A stretch of DNA of 18,846 bases from Nanobdellota archaeon (lineage in GTDB: Archaea > Nanobdellota > Nanobdellia > SCGC-AAA011-G17 > JAFCDX01): assembly GCA_018816585.1 (NCBI GenBank), contig JAHIVQ010000111.1, positions 1 through 18,846 of the forward strand, in the 5' to 3' direction. Positions 6,525-13,152 of the stretch are shown piece by piece (positions within the stretch are counted from its first letter, which is position 1; every line of letters begins with the position of its first letter). A program made the translations under genes and the position numbers. The notes under the pieces were generated by a model. The model did no database searches. It was given only the letters and a program-made list of their open reading frames with translations, and was not told the origin of the DNA.

Positions 6525-8204
6525 ATGGAATATTTAAAGCTTGTTAAAGTTTACGAAGCTCTTGAAAAAACAACAAAGAGGTTGGAAAAAACAGAGATTA
6601 TTTCTAATTTTATCAAAGATATAAGTGCAGAAGAGCTTGAATATATTATACATTTAATAGAAGGAAGTGTATTTCCTGAATCTGATGAAAGAAAAATAGG
6701 AATGAGCTCGCAATTAATGCTGAAAGTAATTGCAAGATCAACAGGTAATTCACTAAGTGAAATAGAAAAAGAATGGAAAAAGAAAGGTGATCTTGGAATA
6801 GTTACAGAGAATTTTGTAAAAGAAAAGAAGCAAAGAACTTTGACAACAAGAGAATTAACAACAAGACATGTTTATGATAATATAAGAAAACTTGCTGAAT
6901 TAGAAGGGAAAGGAACTGTTGACAGAAAAGTTTCTTTAGTTTCTGAATTATTAACAAGTGCGAAACCAGAAGAAGCAAGATTTATTGTTCGTACTATCTT
7001 AGATGAAATGCGTATTGGTGTTTCAGAAGGAGTAGTAAGAGATTCGATAGCAAAGGCATTTGATATTCCTGTTGAAGAAGTTGAAAAAACATTTAATATG
7101 CTTGTTGATTATGGTAAAGTTGCTGTTCTTGCAAAAAAAGGTAAAAAATACTTGAATAAAATTGGTTTAGAACCTGGAAGACCAACAAAAGTAATGCTTG
7201 CTATTCTTGTTAATAATGTTAATGAAGCTTTTGAATATCTTGGAAAACCATTGCAAGCTGAAGTTAAACTTGATGGTTTTAGATGTTTAATAAATAATGA
7301 TGGAAAAAATATTTATTTATTTACAAGAAGAATGGAAAATGTAACTAATCAATTCAAGGAATTAATTCCAATAATTAAAAAACAAATCAAGGCAAAATCA
7401 TATATAATTGACAGTGAACTTGTTGGTTATGATCCAAAGACAAAAAAATATCTTCCATTCCAGAGTATTTCCCAGAGAATAAAAAGAAAATATGATATAG
7501 AAGAAATATCAAAAAAATTCCCTGTTGAAATAAATGCATTTGATATAATTTATTACAATGGAAAAAGTATAGAAAAAGAACCACTAAAAGAAAGAAGAAA
7601 AGTTCTGGAAAAAATAGTTGAACAAAAGAGATATGATATTGTACTTACAAAGAAATTAGTAACAGACAATGAAAAAAAAGCAAATGAATTTTTTAAAGAA
7701 TCAATAAAAGAGGGTTATGAAGGTCTAGTATTAAAAAATCTAAATGCTGAATACAAGCCAGGAAGATATGTAAATTATATGTGCAAGATGAAGCAAGTTC
7801 TTGATCCATTAGATTTAGTTATTACAGGGGCACAATGGGGAGAAGGCAAGAGAAGTGAGTGGTTATCATCATTTACAATCGCATGCAGAGCAAAAGATAA
7901 ATTTGTTGATATAGGAAAAGTTGGAACAGGAATAAAAGAAAAATCAGAAGGAGTTACATTTAAAGAACTAACAAGAATACTAAAACCATTAATTACTGAA
8001 ACAAAAGGAAAGAATATTATAGTAAAACCAAAAATAATAGTACAAGTTGGTTATGAAGAAATACAAAAATCACCAACCTATAAATCAGGTTATGCATTAC
8101 GTTTTCCGAAAATTATTATGTTAAGAAATGAAAAACCATTAGATGAAGTATCTTCAATAAATGAAGTTGAAAGAATTTATAAATACCAGAAAGGAAAAAA
8201 GTAG
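6525..8204 (+). CDS. lig: ATP-dependent DNA ligase (archaeal type)
   Basis: A 559-residue replicative and repair DNA ligase sealing nicks through an AMP-lysine intermediate. The N-terminal 200 residues form the helical DNA-binding domain (EARFIVRTILDEMRIGVSEG is its conserved helix). Motif I is VKLDGFR with nucleophile K248. Nucleotidyltransferase motifs follow: IIDSELVGYD (III), INAFDIIYYNG (IIIa), EGLVLKN (IV) and CKMKQVLDPLDLVITGA (V). The OB-fold ends with motif VI, ALRFPKIIMLRNEKP. The length matches archaeal LigI. I start at the ATG at 6525: residues from the earlier in-frame ATG at 6459 do not resemble the family and would overlap the nitroreductase gene. It ends with a TAG. Confidence 0.95.
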   Translation: MEYLKLVKVYEALEKTTKRLEKTEIISNFIKDISAEELEYIIHLIEGSVFPESDERKIGMSSQLMLKVIARSTGNSLSEIEKEWKKKGDLGIVTENFVKEKKQRTLTTRELTTRHVYDNIRKLAELEGKGTVDRKVSLVSELLTSAKPEEARFIVRTILDEMRIGVSEGVVRDSIAKAFDIPVEEVEKTFNMLVDYGKVAVLAKKGKKYLNKIGLEPGRPTKVMLAILVNNVNEAFEYLGKPLQAEVKLDGFRCLINNDGKNIYLFTRRMENVTNQFKELIPIIKKQIKAKSYIIDSELVGYDPKTKKYLPFQSISQRIKRKYDIEEISKKFPVEINAFDIIYYNGKSIEKEPLKERRKVLEKIVEQKRYDIVLTKKLVTDNEKKANEFFKESIKEGYEGLVLKNLNAEYKPGRYVNYMCKMKQVLDPLDLVITGAQWGEGKRSEWLSSFTIACRAKDKFVDIGKVGTGIKEKSEGVTFKELTRILKPLITETKGKNIIVKPKIIVQVGYEEIQKSPTYKSGYALRFPKIIMLRNEKPLDEVSSINEVERIYKYQKGKK

Positions 8205-8222
8205 TCATTCTAGGATAATAAT

Positions 8223-8248
8223 ATTTATAAAGAGTTAGTTACTACTAA
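8223..8248 (+). promoter_or_regulatory. trmB promoter with small inverted repeat
   Basis: ATTTATAAAG at 8223-8232 is a clear TATA box. TTAGT TACT ACTAA (8235-8248), a 5-bp inverted repeat, lies between it and the expected start site near 8253. It could be an operator for autoregulation by TrmB. Confidence 0.5.
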
Positions 8249-8252
8249 ACCT

Positions 8253-8342
8253 ATGTATCGCCTAATACTAATCAAGAGTAAAAAAAAGAGGGTGATATTA
8301 GGGAGGTTAGCGAATGATTGTCAAAGAAGAGTTTTTAAGTAA
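8253..8342 (+). CDS. Possible leaderless upstream ORF overlapping trmB start
   Basis: An ATG at 8253 lies about 25 nt after the TATA box centre, exactly where leaderless transcripts of this genome start. It opens a 29-codon frame (MYRLILIKSKKKRVI...) rich in Lys and Arg, ending in TAA at 8340-8342, 29 nt inside trmB in another frame. Translation through the trmB Shine-Dalgarno could modulate trmB. Such a short ORF may be chance. Confidence 0.3.
   Translation: MYRLILIKSKKKRVILGRLANDCQRRVFK
8302..8307 (+). promoter_or_regulatory. Strong Shine-Dalgarno of trmB
   Basis: GGAGGT lies 6 nt before the ATG at 8314. Together with a predicted 60-nt leader it makes trmB one of the few genes here with a leadered, Shine-Dalgarno-driven start. 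Confidence 0.6.
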
Positions 8343-9141
8343 ACTTAGACGTTTCTTTGGGCTTAATTTATACGAAGTAAGAATATGGACTGCTTTACTT
8401 TCTAGAGGTGTTTCAACAGCAGGAGAGCTAAGCGATATTGGTAATGTTCCAAGATCAAGAGCATATGATATTTTAGAATCTCTTGAAAAAAAGGGGTTTG
8501 TGATGATGAAGCTTGGAAAGCCAATAAAGTACATTGCAGTAGAGCCAAAAGAAGTTGTTGAAAGAGTAAAAAAACTTATTAGAAGAGATGCAGAAGATAA
8601 TGTCCAAAAACTAAAAGAATTAACAACTACAGATGTTTTAAAAGAACTTGAAACATTACATAAACAAGGTATTGAATTTATTGAACCAACAGATTTAGCT
8701 GGTGCACTTAGAGGAAGAGGCAATATTTACACACATATGGAAACAATGCTTAAAGGTGCACAAAAATCAGTAACAATTGTTACAACATCAAAAGGTTTTG
8801 TTAGAAAGATGGAAGCCTTAAAACCTGTTCTTGAAAAATTAAAAAACAAAAATGTCAAGATAAGAATAGCAACAGGTGTAACAAAAGATAATGTTGCTTT
8901 GTTAAAAGACATAAGCAAAATAGCTGAAGTCAAGCACATAAACAAACCAGAAGCAAGATTTGTTATTGTTGATGGAAAAGAATTAATGTTTATGGCTTTA
9001 AATGATGAAGAAGTGCATCCAAGTTATGATGTCGGTATATGGGTAAATACACCATACTTTGCAAATGCAATGCAGAACATGTTTGAACCAACATGGAATA
9101 AATTAGAAGATGCATCTAAAGCAGCAACAAGAGTTAAATAA
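8314..9141 (+). CDS. TrmB-family transcriptional regulator
   Basis: A 275-residue archaeal TrmB-type regulator. The N-terminal winged helix (about 12-80) reads FGLNLYEVRIWTALLSRGVS, then AGELSDIGNVPRSRAYDILE as the recognition region, and a wing ending GKPIKYIAVEP. A helical linker (about 85-120) follows. The C-terminal effector domain (about 125-260) contains KSVTIVTTSKGFVRK and VKIRIATGVT, resembling the phospholipase-D-like fold of TrmB proteins. Known members sense sugars or other metabolites; the ligand is not predictable here, and no sugar transporter or glycolytic gene is nearby. This may therefore be a global or orphan regulator. Confidence 0.85.
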   Translation: MIVKEEFLSKLRRFFGLNLYEVRIWTALLSRGVSTAGELSDIGNVPRSRAYDILESLEKKGFVMMKLGKPIKYIAVEPKEVVERVKKLIRRDAEDNVQKLKELTTTDVLKELETLHKQGIEFIEPTDLAGALRGRGNIYTHMETMLKGAQKSVTIVTTSKGFVRKMEALKPVLEKLKNKNVKIRIATGVTKDNVALLKDISKIAEVKHINKPEARFVIVDGKELMFMALNDEEVHPSYDVGIWVNTPYFANAMQNMFEPTWNKLEDASKAATRVK

Positions 9142-9175
9142 ACTCTTTTTCTTTTTTTATTAATTTTTTATATTC
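9142..9175 (+). terminator. T-rich terminator after trmB
   Basis: Directly after the trmB stop come three T runs (T5, T7 and T6) within about 30 nt, the form of an archaeal intrinsic terminator. No stem-loop is needed in archaea. Confidence 0.55.
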
Positions 9176-9186
9176 TTTATTTGAAA

Positions 9187-9492
9187 TTATGCAACTGCTT
9201 GATAAAAATAATATTTTAAATAACTCATTTGTGATCTTCTTACTTTTTCTATCTGTTTTATTCCACTTTCAGATAGAGTTATAATATATGAACTAGAATC
9301 AGAATGTTTATCCTCTATTAACATACCCCAACAGCGAAAAGCAGTCAAATGTACCAATAAATTGTCAGCTATTCTAACTCTATCTTTTAAAGGATTATCA
9401 TTACAATAAAGGTCTATAAGGCCTTGTAATGAAATAGGTGTATTATCTAATAAAATTTGTGCAAGCTTATCCAGAGCATCGAGATTTCCCAT
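9187..9492 (-). CDS. Small unknown protein with winged-helix character
   Basis: A 101-residue protein I cannot assign. The order helix (LDALDKLAQILLDN), helix (SLQGLIDLYC), long helix (VRIADNLLVHLTAFRCWGML), then a strand pair (IEDKHSDSSSYIITLSESG) and a C-terminal helix recalls a winged helix with its wing at SDSSSY. TLSESGIKQIEKV is similar to the end of MarR/PadR-like wHTH domains. It has its own TATA box (TATATAAATATA on the minus strand near 9510-9522) 25 nt upstream of the ATG, so it can be expressed apart from the gene before it. Confidence 0.65.
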   Translation of the reverse strand: MGNLDALDKLAQILLDNTPISLQGLIDLYCNDNPLKDRVRIADNLLVHLTAFRCWGMLIEDKHSDSSSYIITLSESGIKQIEKVRRSQMSYLKYYFYQAVA

Positions 9493-9527
9493 AATCTATT
9501 TTAGTGATTTATATTTATATAGTTTAC

Positions 9528-9797
9528 TTAAAATAATATACAAGTTTGATATTTTAATCCTCTTTCTTCACAATATTTATCCAATAAATGAAGTTCTTCT
9601 TTAGCAGCTATTACTCTACCATCTCTAATTGCAACAAACATTCCATTATATTTATCTTTCCAATTATGCAATTTGTTCAATCTTTTAGACAACTCGCTTG
9701 TAGTTAATTCTCTTTCTCCAAAAATATGTTTATTTGAATAAAGGCCCTCTAAAAGAGTAAAAGGTTCAGATTTCATATCTCCAACAAAATCCTCCAT
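9528..9797 (-). CDS. Small protein with DUF5678-like C-terminus
   Basis: An 89-residue protein. Residues about 47-88, with YNGMFVAIRDGRVIAA, then a helix (KEELHLLDKYCEERGL) and a final strand (QTCILF), follow the beta-beta-alpha-beta layout of archaeal DUF5678 proteins. That domain often occurs in small toxin-antitoxin-like or unknown proteins, and its function is not established. The N-terminal half (ELTTSELSKRLNKL) looks helical. It starts 3 nt after the preceding small gene's stop, with an in-frame GGAG nearby, so it is co-translated. The DUF5678 link is pattern recognition only. Confidence 0.65.
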   Translation of the reverse strand: MEDFVGDMKSEPFTLLEGLYSNKHIFGERELTTSELSKRLNKLHNWKDKYNGMFVAIRDGRVIAAKEELHLLDKYCEERGLKYQTCILF

Positions 9798-9800
9798 ATC

Positions 9801-9962
9801 CTATAATAAGTAAACCCACCTTTGATCAAAGAATTCTTTTCTACTTTCTTTTGTTCCTTTCATCTCTCTTCTAGTTGGATGAGGATAAGGGATAGGATCA
9901 AATAGAGAAGCAAGGAGTTTTTCTTGTTGCTCTTGACTAGTTAAACAATCAGTTAATCTCAT
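9801..9962 (-). CDS. 53-residue unknown protein
   Basis: An ATG at 9962 opens a 53-codon frame ending in TAG at 9801-9803. The sequence begins MRLTDCLTSQEQQEKLLASL and continues with a proline-rich segment (FDPIPYPHPTRREM), then ESRKEFFDQRWVYLL. It fills an otherwise empty 187-bp gap between e-MtaB and the DUF5678-like gene, on the same strand and 3 nt from the latter, which supports it being real. The nearest Shine-Dalgarno, AGGAG at 9980-9984, is 17 nt away, longer than usual. No family recognised. Confidence 0.55.
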   Translation of the reverse strand: MRLTDCLTSQEQQEKLLASLFDPIPYPHPTRREMKGTKESRKEFFDQRWVYLL

Positions 9963-9984
9963 AATTAATTTAATAGATACTCCT

Positions 9985-11058
9985 TTATAAATTTTTATAT
10001 TCTTTAGTTAATAAAACACTTCTCTCTTTTACAATCTCTGACTTTAGTGATTTTAATTTAGCTGCAACTGTTCCAGGACGTGCACCAAATTTAGATATAT
10101 TCAAAACTTCTGGTTTTATTTTTTTAATTAAATCTATTGTCTCATTGAAATCTTCTTGATTTTCTGTTGGATAACCTACAATTATATCTGTGCTGATATT
10201 TATTCCTGGAATTTCCTTCTTGAATTTATCAACTATTTTTATAAAATCTTTTATTTTATAACCTCTATTCATATCTTTTAACACTTTATCAGATCCTGAC
10301 TGAATAGGAATATGAATAAACTTGATTATTTTTTTATCTTTATAAATTTCAACAAGTTCATCAAGATAATTAAGAAGATTCTTTGGATTCATCATTCCAA
10401 TTCTTATTTTAAAATCTTCATCAATAGAAATTATTTTTTTAATTAAAGAAGGTAGATTTGTTTTAATATCAATACCATAATCAGAATTATTAGTTGAGCT
10501 TATATTAAACTTTTTAATACCTTTCTTAATATAATTTTTTATCTCTTTTATTATTAATTCTTCAGGATATGATTGAATATAACCTTTAGCTAACTTAGTT
10601 TCACAGAATGAACAATTAGAATTGCAACCAGAAGAAATCTGTATTGTAACTACATCTTTAAAGTATTTTGGCAGCCCTAATTTTAATTCTTTTTTCTTAC
10701 CTAAATGATAAGTTATTTTTCCGCTTAATAACTCATCTACAACATCAAGTATATCTGTAAGATTATAAGTATTAATCAAAGAAGCCCTTGGGAATAATTT
10801 CTTGCATAAATTAGTCTCAGATTCAGGCATGCAACCAGCTATTATCAATTTCTTATTTAATTTATATATTTCTTTTAGTTGATTAAGTATCTTGTTTGAA
10901 GTAACTGATTTAACAATACAAGTTCCTATTATAATAATATCAGCTTCTTTTACAGAATCAATAAATGTAAAATTATTTTTAGTTAAAATTCCTTTAAGTA
11001 TAGAACCATCATCAAGGTTTGCCTGACATCCATAAAATTTCAAATAAACTTTTGACAT
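9985..11058 (-). CDS. mtaB: tRNA t6A37 methylthiotransferase (e-MtaB/CDKAL1 type), no TRAM domain
   Basis: A 357-residue radical-SAM methylthiotransferase predicted to convert t6A37 to ms2t6A in ANN-reading tRNAs. The N-terminal UPF0004 domain has cluster cysteines C11 (FYGCQANLDD), C47 (IGTCIVKSV) and C76 (IAGCMPES). The radical-SAM triad is C145, C149, C152 in SSGCNSNCSFC. IPIQSGSDKVLKDMNRGY and ISTDIIVGYPTENQEDF are typical of the MiaB/MtaB group. The family usually runs to about 400-430 residues with a C-terminal TRAM RNA-binding domain; here the protein stops at ...LLTKEYKNL, just before it. I see no frameshifted TRAM downstream. It is divergent from pdaD, 52 bp away. Confidence 0.9.
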   Translation of the reverse strand: MSKVYLKFYGCQANLDDGSILKGILTKNNFTFIDSVKEADIIIIGTCIVKSVTSNKILNQLKEIYKLNKKLIIAGCMPESETNLCKKLFPRASLINTYNLTDILDVVDELLSGKITYHLGKKKELKLGLPKYFKDVVTIQISSGCNSNCSFCETKLAKGYIQSYPEELIIKEIKNYIKKGIKKFNISSTNNSDYGIDIKTNLPSLIKKIISIDEDFKIRIGMMNPKNLLNYLDELVEIYKDKKIIKFIHIPIQSGSDKVLKDMNRGYKIKDFIKIVDKFKKEIPGINISTDIIVGYPTENQEDFNETIDLIKKIKPEVLNISKFGARPGTVAAKLKSLKSEIVKERSVLLTKEYKNL

Positions 11059-11078
11059 ATAAAATTAAAAATAATAAA

Positions 11079-11088
11079 ATTTATAAAC
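11079..11088 (+). promoter_or_regulatory. TATA box of the pdaD-dhs operon
   Basis: ATTTATAAAC centred about 27 nt before the ATG at 11111 indicates a leaderless transcript for pdaD and the overlapping deoxyhypusine synthase gene. Confidence 0.55.
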
Positions 11089-11110
11089 TAAACCAATTGC
11101 AAAACTACAA

Positions 11111-11704
11111 ATGAATTTCGTTCCAAAAGAAGTTTTCTTCACTAAGGGTGTTGGAAAAGACAAGGAAAAACTAAAATCCTTTGAAGCAGCACTAAGAAAT
11201 GCAGGAATAGAAAAATGTAATTTAGTTTCTGTCTCAAGTATCTTGCCACCAAAATGTAAGATGATACCAAGAGATGAAGGATTAAAAAAATTAAGTGCAG
11301 GGCAAATAACATTTACTGTTATGGCAAGAGAAGCAACAAATGAACCAAATAGATTATTATCTGCTGCTATTGGACTTGCAGTGCCATCAGAACCAGAACA
11401 ATATGGTTATTTATCAGAACATCATGGATTTGGAGAAACTGAAAAAAAAGCAGGAGAGTATGCTGAAGATCTTGCAGCAACAATGCTTGCAACAACATTG
11501 GGAATAGAATTTGATCCTAATGCATCATGGGATGAAAGAGAGCAAGTATACAAGGCAAGTGGTAAGGTTTTTAAAACAAATGGTATTTGTCAATCAGCTG
11601 AGGCTGATAAAGAAGGAAAGTGGACAACAGTAGTTGCAGCAGCAGTTTTCATAACTGAAGAAAATGGATCCAATTCAACCAATCAAAATAACAAAGGGAA
11701 TTAA
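11111..11704 (+). CDS. pdaD: Pyruvoyl-dependent arginine decarboxylase
   Basis: A 197-residue proenzyme for archaeal PvlArgDC, decarboxylating arginine to agmatine, the first step of polyamine synthesis. Self-cleavage between S42 and S43 (LVSVSSILPP) would give the beta chain and an alpha chain whose S43 becomes the pyruvoyl group. EHHGFGETEKKAGEYAEDLA carries the glutamate expected to be the proton donor. The length is slightly above the usual 160-165 because of a Ser/Asn-rich tail (GSNSTNQNNKGN), and that tail lies in the overlap with the next gene. The last 41 nt overlap deoxyhypusine synthase in another frame, so translation is coupled. Confidence 0.93.
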   Translation: MNFVPKEVFFTKGVGKDKEKLKSFEAALRNAGIEKCNLVSVSSILPPKCKMIPRDEGLKKLSAGQITFTVMAREATNEPNRLLSAAIGLAVPSEPEQYGYLSEHHGFGETEKKAGEYAEDLAATMLATTLGIEFDPNASWDEREQVYKASGKVFKTNGICQSAEADKEGKWTTVVAAAVFITEENGSNSTNQNNKGN

Positions 11705-12566
11705 AGTAATTGATTTAGTTAATTCTTTTTCTAATTGCGGGTTTAATGCAAATAAAATATCAACTGCTGTTGAAATATTAAAGGAAGCTAAAAAAGAAAA
11801 ATGCACTTTATTTTTTGGATTAGCTGGTGCAATGGTTCCAGCTGGAATGAAGCAGATAATTATAGATATGATAAATGAGGATATAATTAATGTTCTTGTG
11901 ACAACAGGAGCTAATATGACTCATGATTTAATTGAAGCTCTTGGAGACAAGCACTATAAAGGGGATGCAAATGCAAATGATGCTGAATTACATAAAGAAG
12001 GTATTGACAGAATATATGATGTATTTATGAAATCTTCAGTATATCAAAATCTTGAAGAATTCTTTGAAAAAAACTTTGAAAATTTAAAAGATAAGAAAAC
12101 AATAAAGGAATTTCTATGGGAGATTGGAAAATTAGTAGATAAAGATGATTCTATACTAACAACTTGTTATAGAAAAAAAATACCTGTGTTTTGTCCTGCT
12201 TTATCAGATTCTGGAATTGGTTTAATGATATGGAATAATTTAATGATGGATAAAAAAATCAGTTTTAATGAGTTTGAGGATTTAAAAGAAATATTAGACA
12301 TTGCATGGACAGAAAAGAAAAAAGCTATTTTTTATGTGGGTGGGGGTGTTCCAAAAAATTATATTCAACAGGCAATGCAATTTTCAAGTCCGGCTTCATA
12401 TGGAATACAAATAACAACAGATAATGCTTCTTTTGGTGGTTCTTCTGGTGCGCCATTAAAAGAAGGAATTTCATGGGGTAAAATGAATGAAAAAGGAAAA
12501 TTTGTAAATGTAAATTGCGATGCTACAATTGCTTTGCCATTAATATATGCTGGGTTTAAGGGTTAA
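11664..12566 (+). CDS. dhs: Deoxyhypusine synthase
   Basis: A 300-residue NAD-dependent enzyme that transfers the aminobutyl group of spermidine to a lysine of aIF5A, forming deoxyhypusine. The catalytic lysine is K273 in ISWGKMN, matching K329 of the human enzyme. NAD-site segments are present: FFGLAGAMVPAGM (51-62), VTTGANMTHD (79-88), YVGGGVPKNYIQQ and ITTDNASFGGSSGAPLKEG. The start chosen, ATG at 11664, gives a family-like N-terminus (PIKITKGIKVIDLV) and sits inside the 3' end of pdaD. The pairing is functional as well as physical, because pdaD starts the pathway to spermidine. No deoxyhypusine hydroxylase or agmatine-using enzyme is in the window. Confidence 0.95.
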   Translation: MDPIQPIKITKGIKVIDLVNSFSNCGFNANKISTAVEILKEAKKEKCTLFFGLAGAMVPAGMKQIIIDMINEDIINVLVTTGANMTHDLIEALGDKHYKGDANANDAELHKEGIDRIYDVFMKSSVYQNLEEFFEKNFENLKDKKTIKEFLWEIGKLVDKDDSILTTCYRKKIPVFCPALSDSGIGLMIWNNLMMDKKISFNEFEDLKEILDIAWTEKKKAIFYVGGGVPKNYIQQAMQFSSPASYGIQITTDNASFGGSSGAPLKEGISWGKMNEKGKFVNVNCDATIALPLIYAGFKG

Positions 12567-12590
12567 TTATTTAAATAACAAATTATTTAG

Positions 12591-12629
12591 ATTATAAAAA
12601 GAGGCTAAAACCTCTCTGATTCTAGAGAG
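12591..12629 (+). promoter_or_regulatory. Promoter with two overlapping inverted repeats (copy 1)
   Basis: A TATA box (ATTATAAAAA, 12591-12600) runs into AGAGG CTAAAA CCTCT (12600-12615). This overlaps CTCTCT GATTCT AGAGAG (12612-12629), which ends 9 nt before the ATG at 12639. The two stems share the CCTCT bases, so as RNA they would be mutually exclusive, and the second would hide the GAGAG before the start. A similar arrangement precedes the gene at 16099. It may act as DNA operators or RNA structure. Confidence 0.5.
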
Positions 12630-12638
12630 ATATGTAAA

Positions 12639-13151
12639 ATGACAAAAAGAACTTTAGTTGGTATAGTCCCGCATAATAATAGAGAAAAGATAAAAAGAGG
12701 AATAAATTCTAATAAAAATTTAGTACCAAATTGTTATTTTTCCCTAATTGATTATTATAATTTATTATTACAAGTGTCAAATAAAAAGAATGATTATAAT
12801 ATGATTATATTTTATAAAATATCAAATAATACTCATGAAAATATATGTGTGGCTTCATATGAGATAAGACAAAATTATGATAATACTCTTTTTATTGTAT
12901 CTTTTAATCCATTAGAAGAAAAAATACATAAAAAAAATGTAGAAATGGAAAAAATGTATATAGACAAATTATTTGAATCTGATATTAATGGAATTGTGCT
13001 AACAAGCTCTACGGATGAAGCATTTTTATTAAATATAATAAGAGATATGACTGCCGCTCCTGAGATATATCTTAAGGGAAAATATAAGATAGAAACCCAG
13101 AAAGATTTTCTAGTTTATGATCCTGGACATACAGAAGTAGGAAGAAGATAA
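12639..13151 (+). CDS. Unknown 170-residue protein
   Basis: I do not recognise this soluble protein. It appears alpha/beta: strands MIIFYKISN, NICVASYEI and NTLFIVSFNPL are followed by a charged helix (KKNVEMEKMYIDKLFES), another strand (INGIVLTS), then a helix (DEAFLLNIIRDMTA). The topology could suit a GNAT-like or ferredoxin-like fold, but no acetyl-CoA motif is visible. No signal peptide or membrane helix. It lies 72 bp after deoxyhypusine synthase, behind its own TATA box and paired inverted repeats, so it is probably regulated separately. Its stop is 1 nt from the stop of convergent ABCE1. Confidence 0.7.
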   Translation: MTKRTLVGIVPHNNREKIKRGINSNKNLVPNCYFSLIDYYNLLLQVSNKKNDYNMIIFYKISNNTHENICVASYEIRQNYDNTLFIVSFNPLEEKIHKKNVEMEKMYIDKLFESDINGIVLTSSTDEAFLLNIIRDMTAAPEIYLKGKYKIETQKDFLVYDPGHTEVGRR

Positions 13152-13152
13152 A

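Noticed and set aside
8307..8723. Minus-strand open frame of 138 codons
   Set aside because: It is antisense to trmB and has the Ser/Phe/Leu-rich composition typical of shadow frames.
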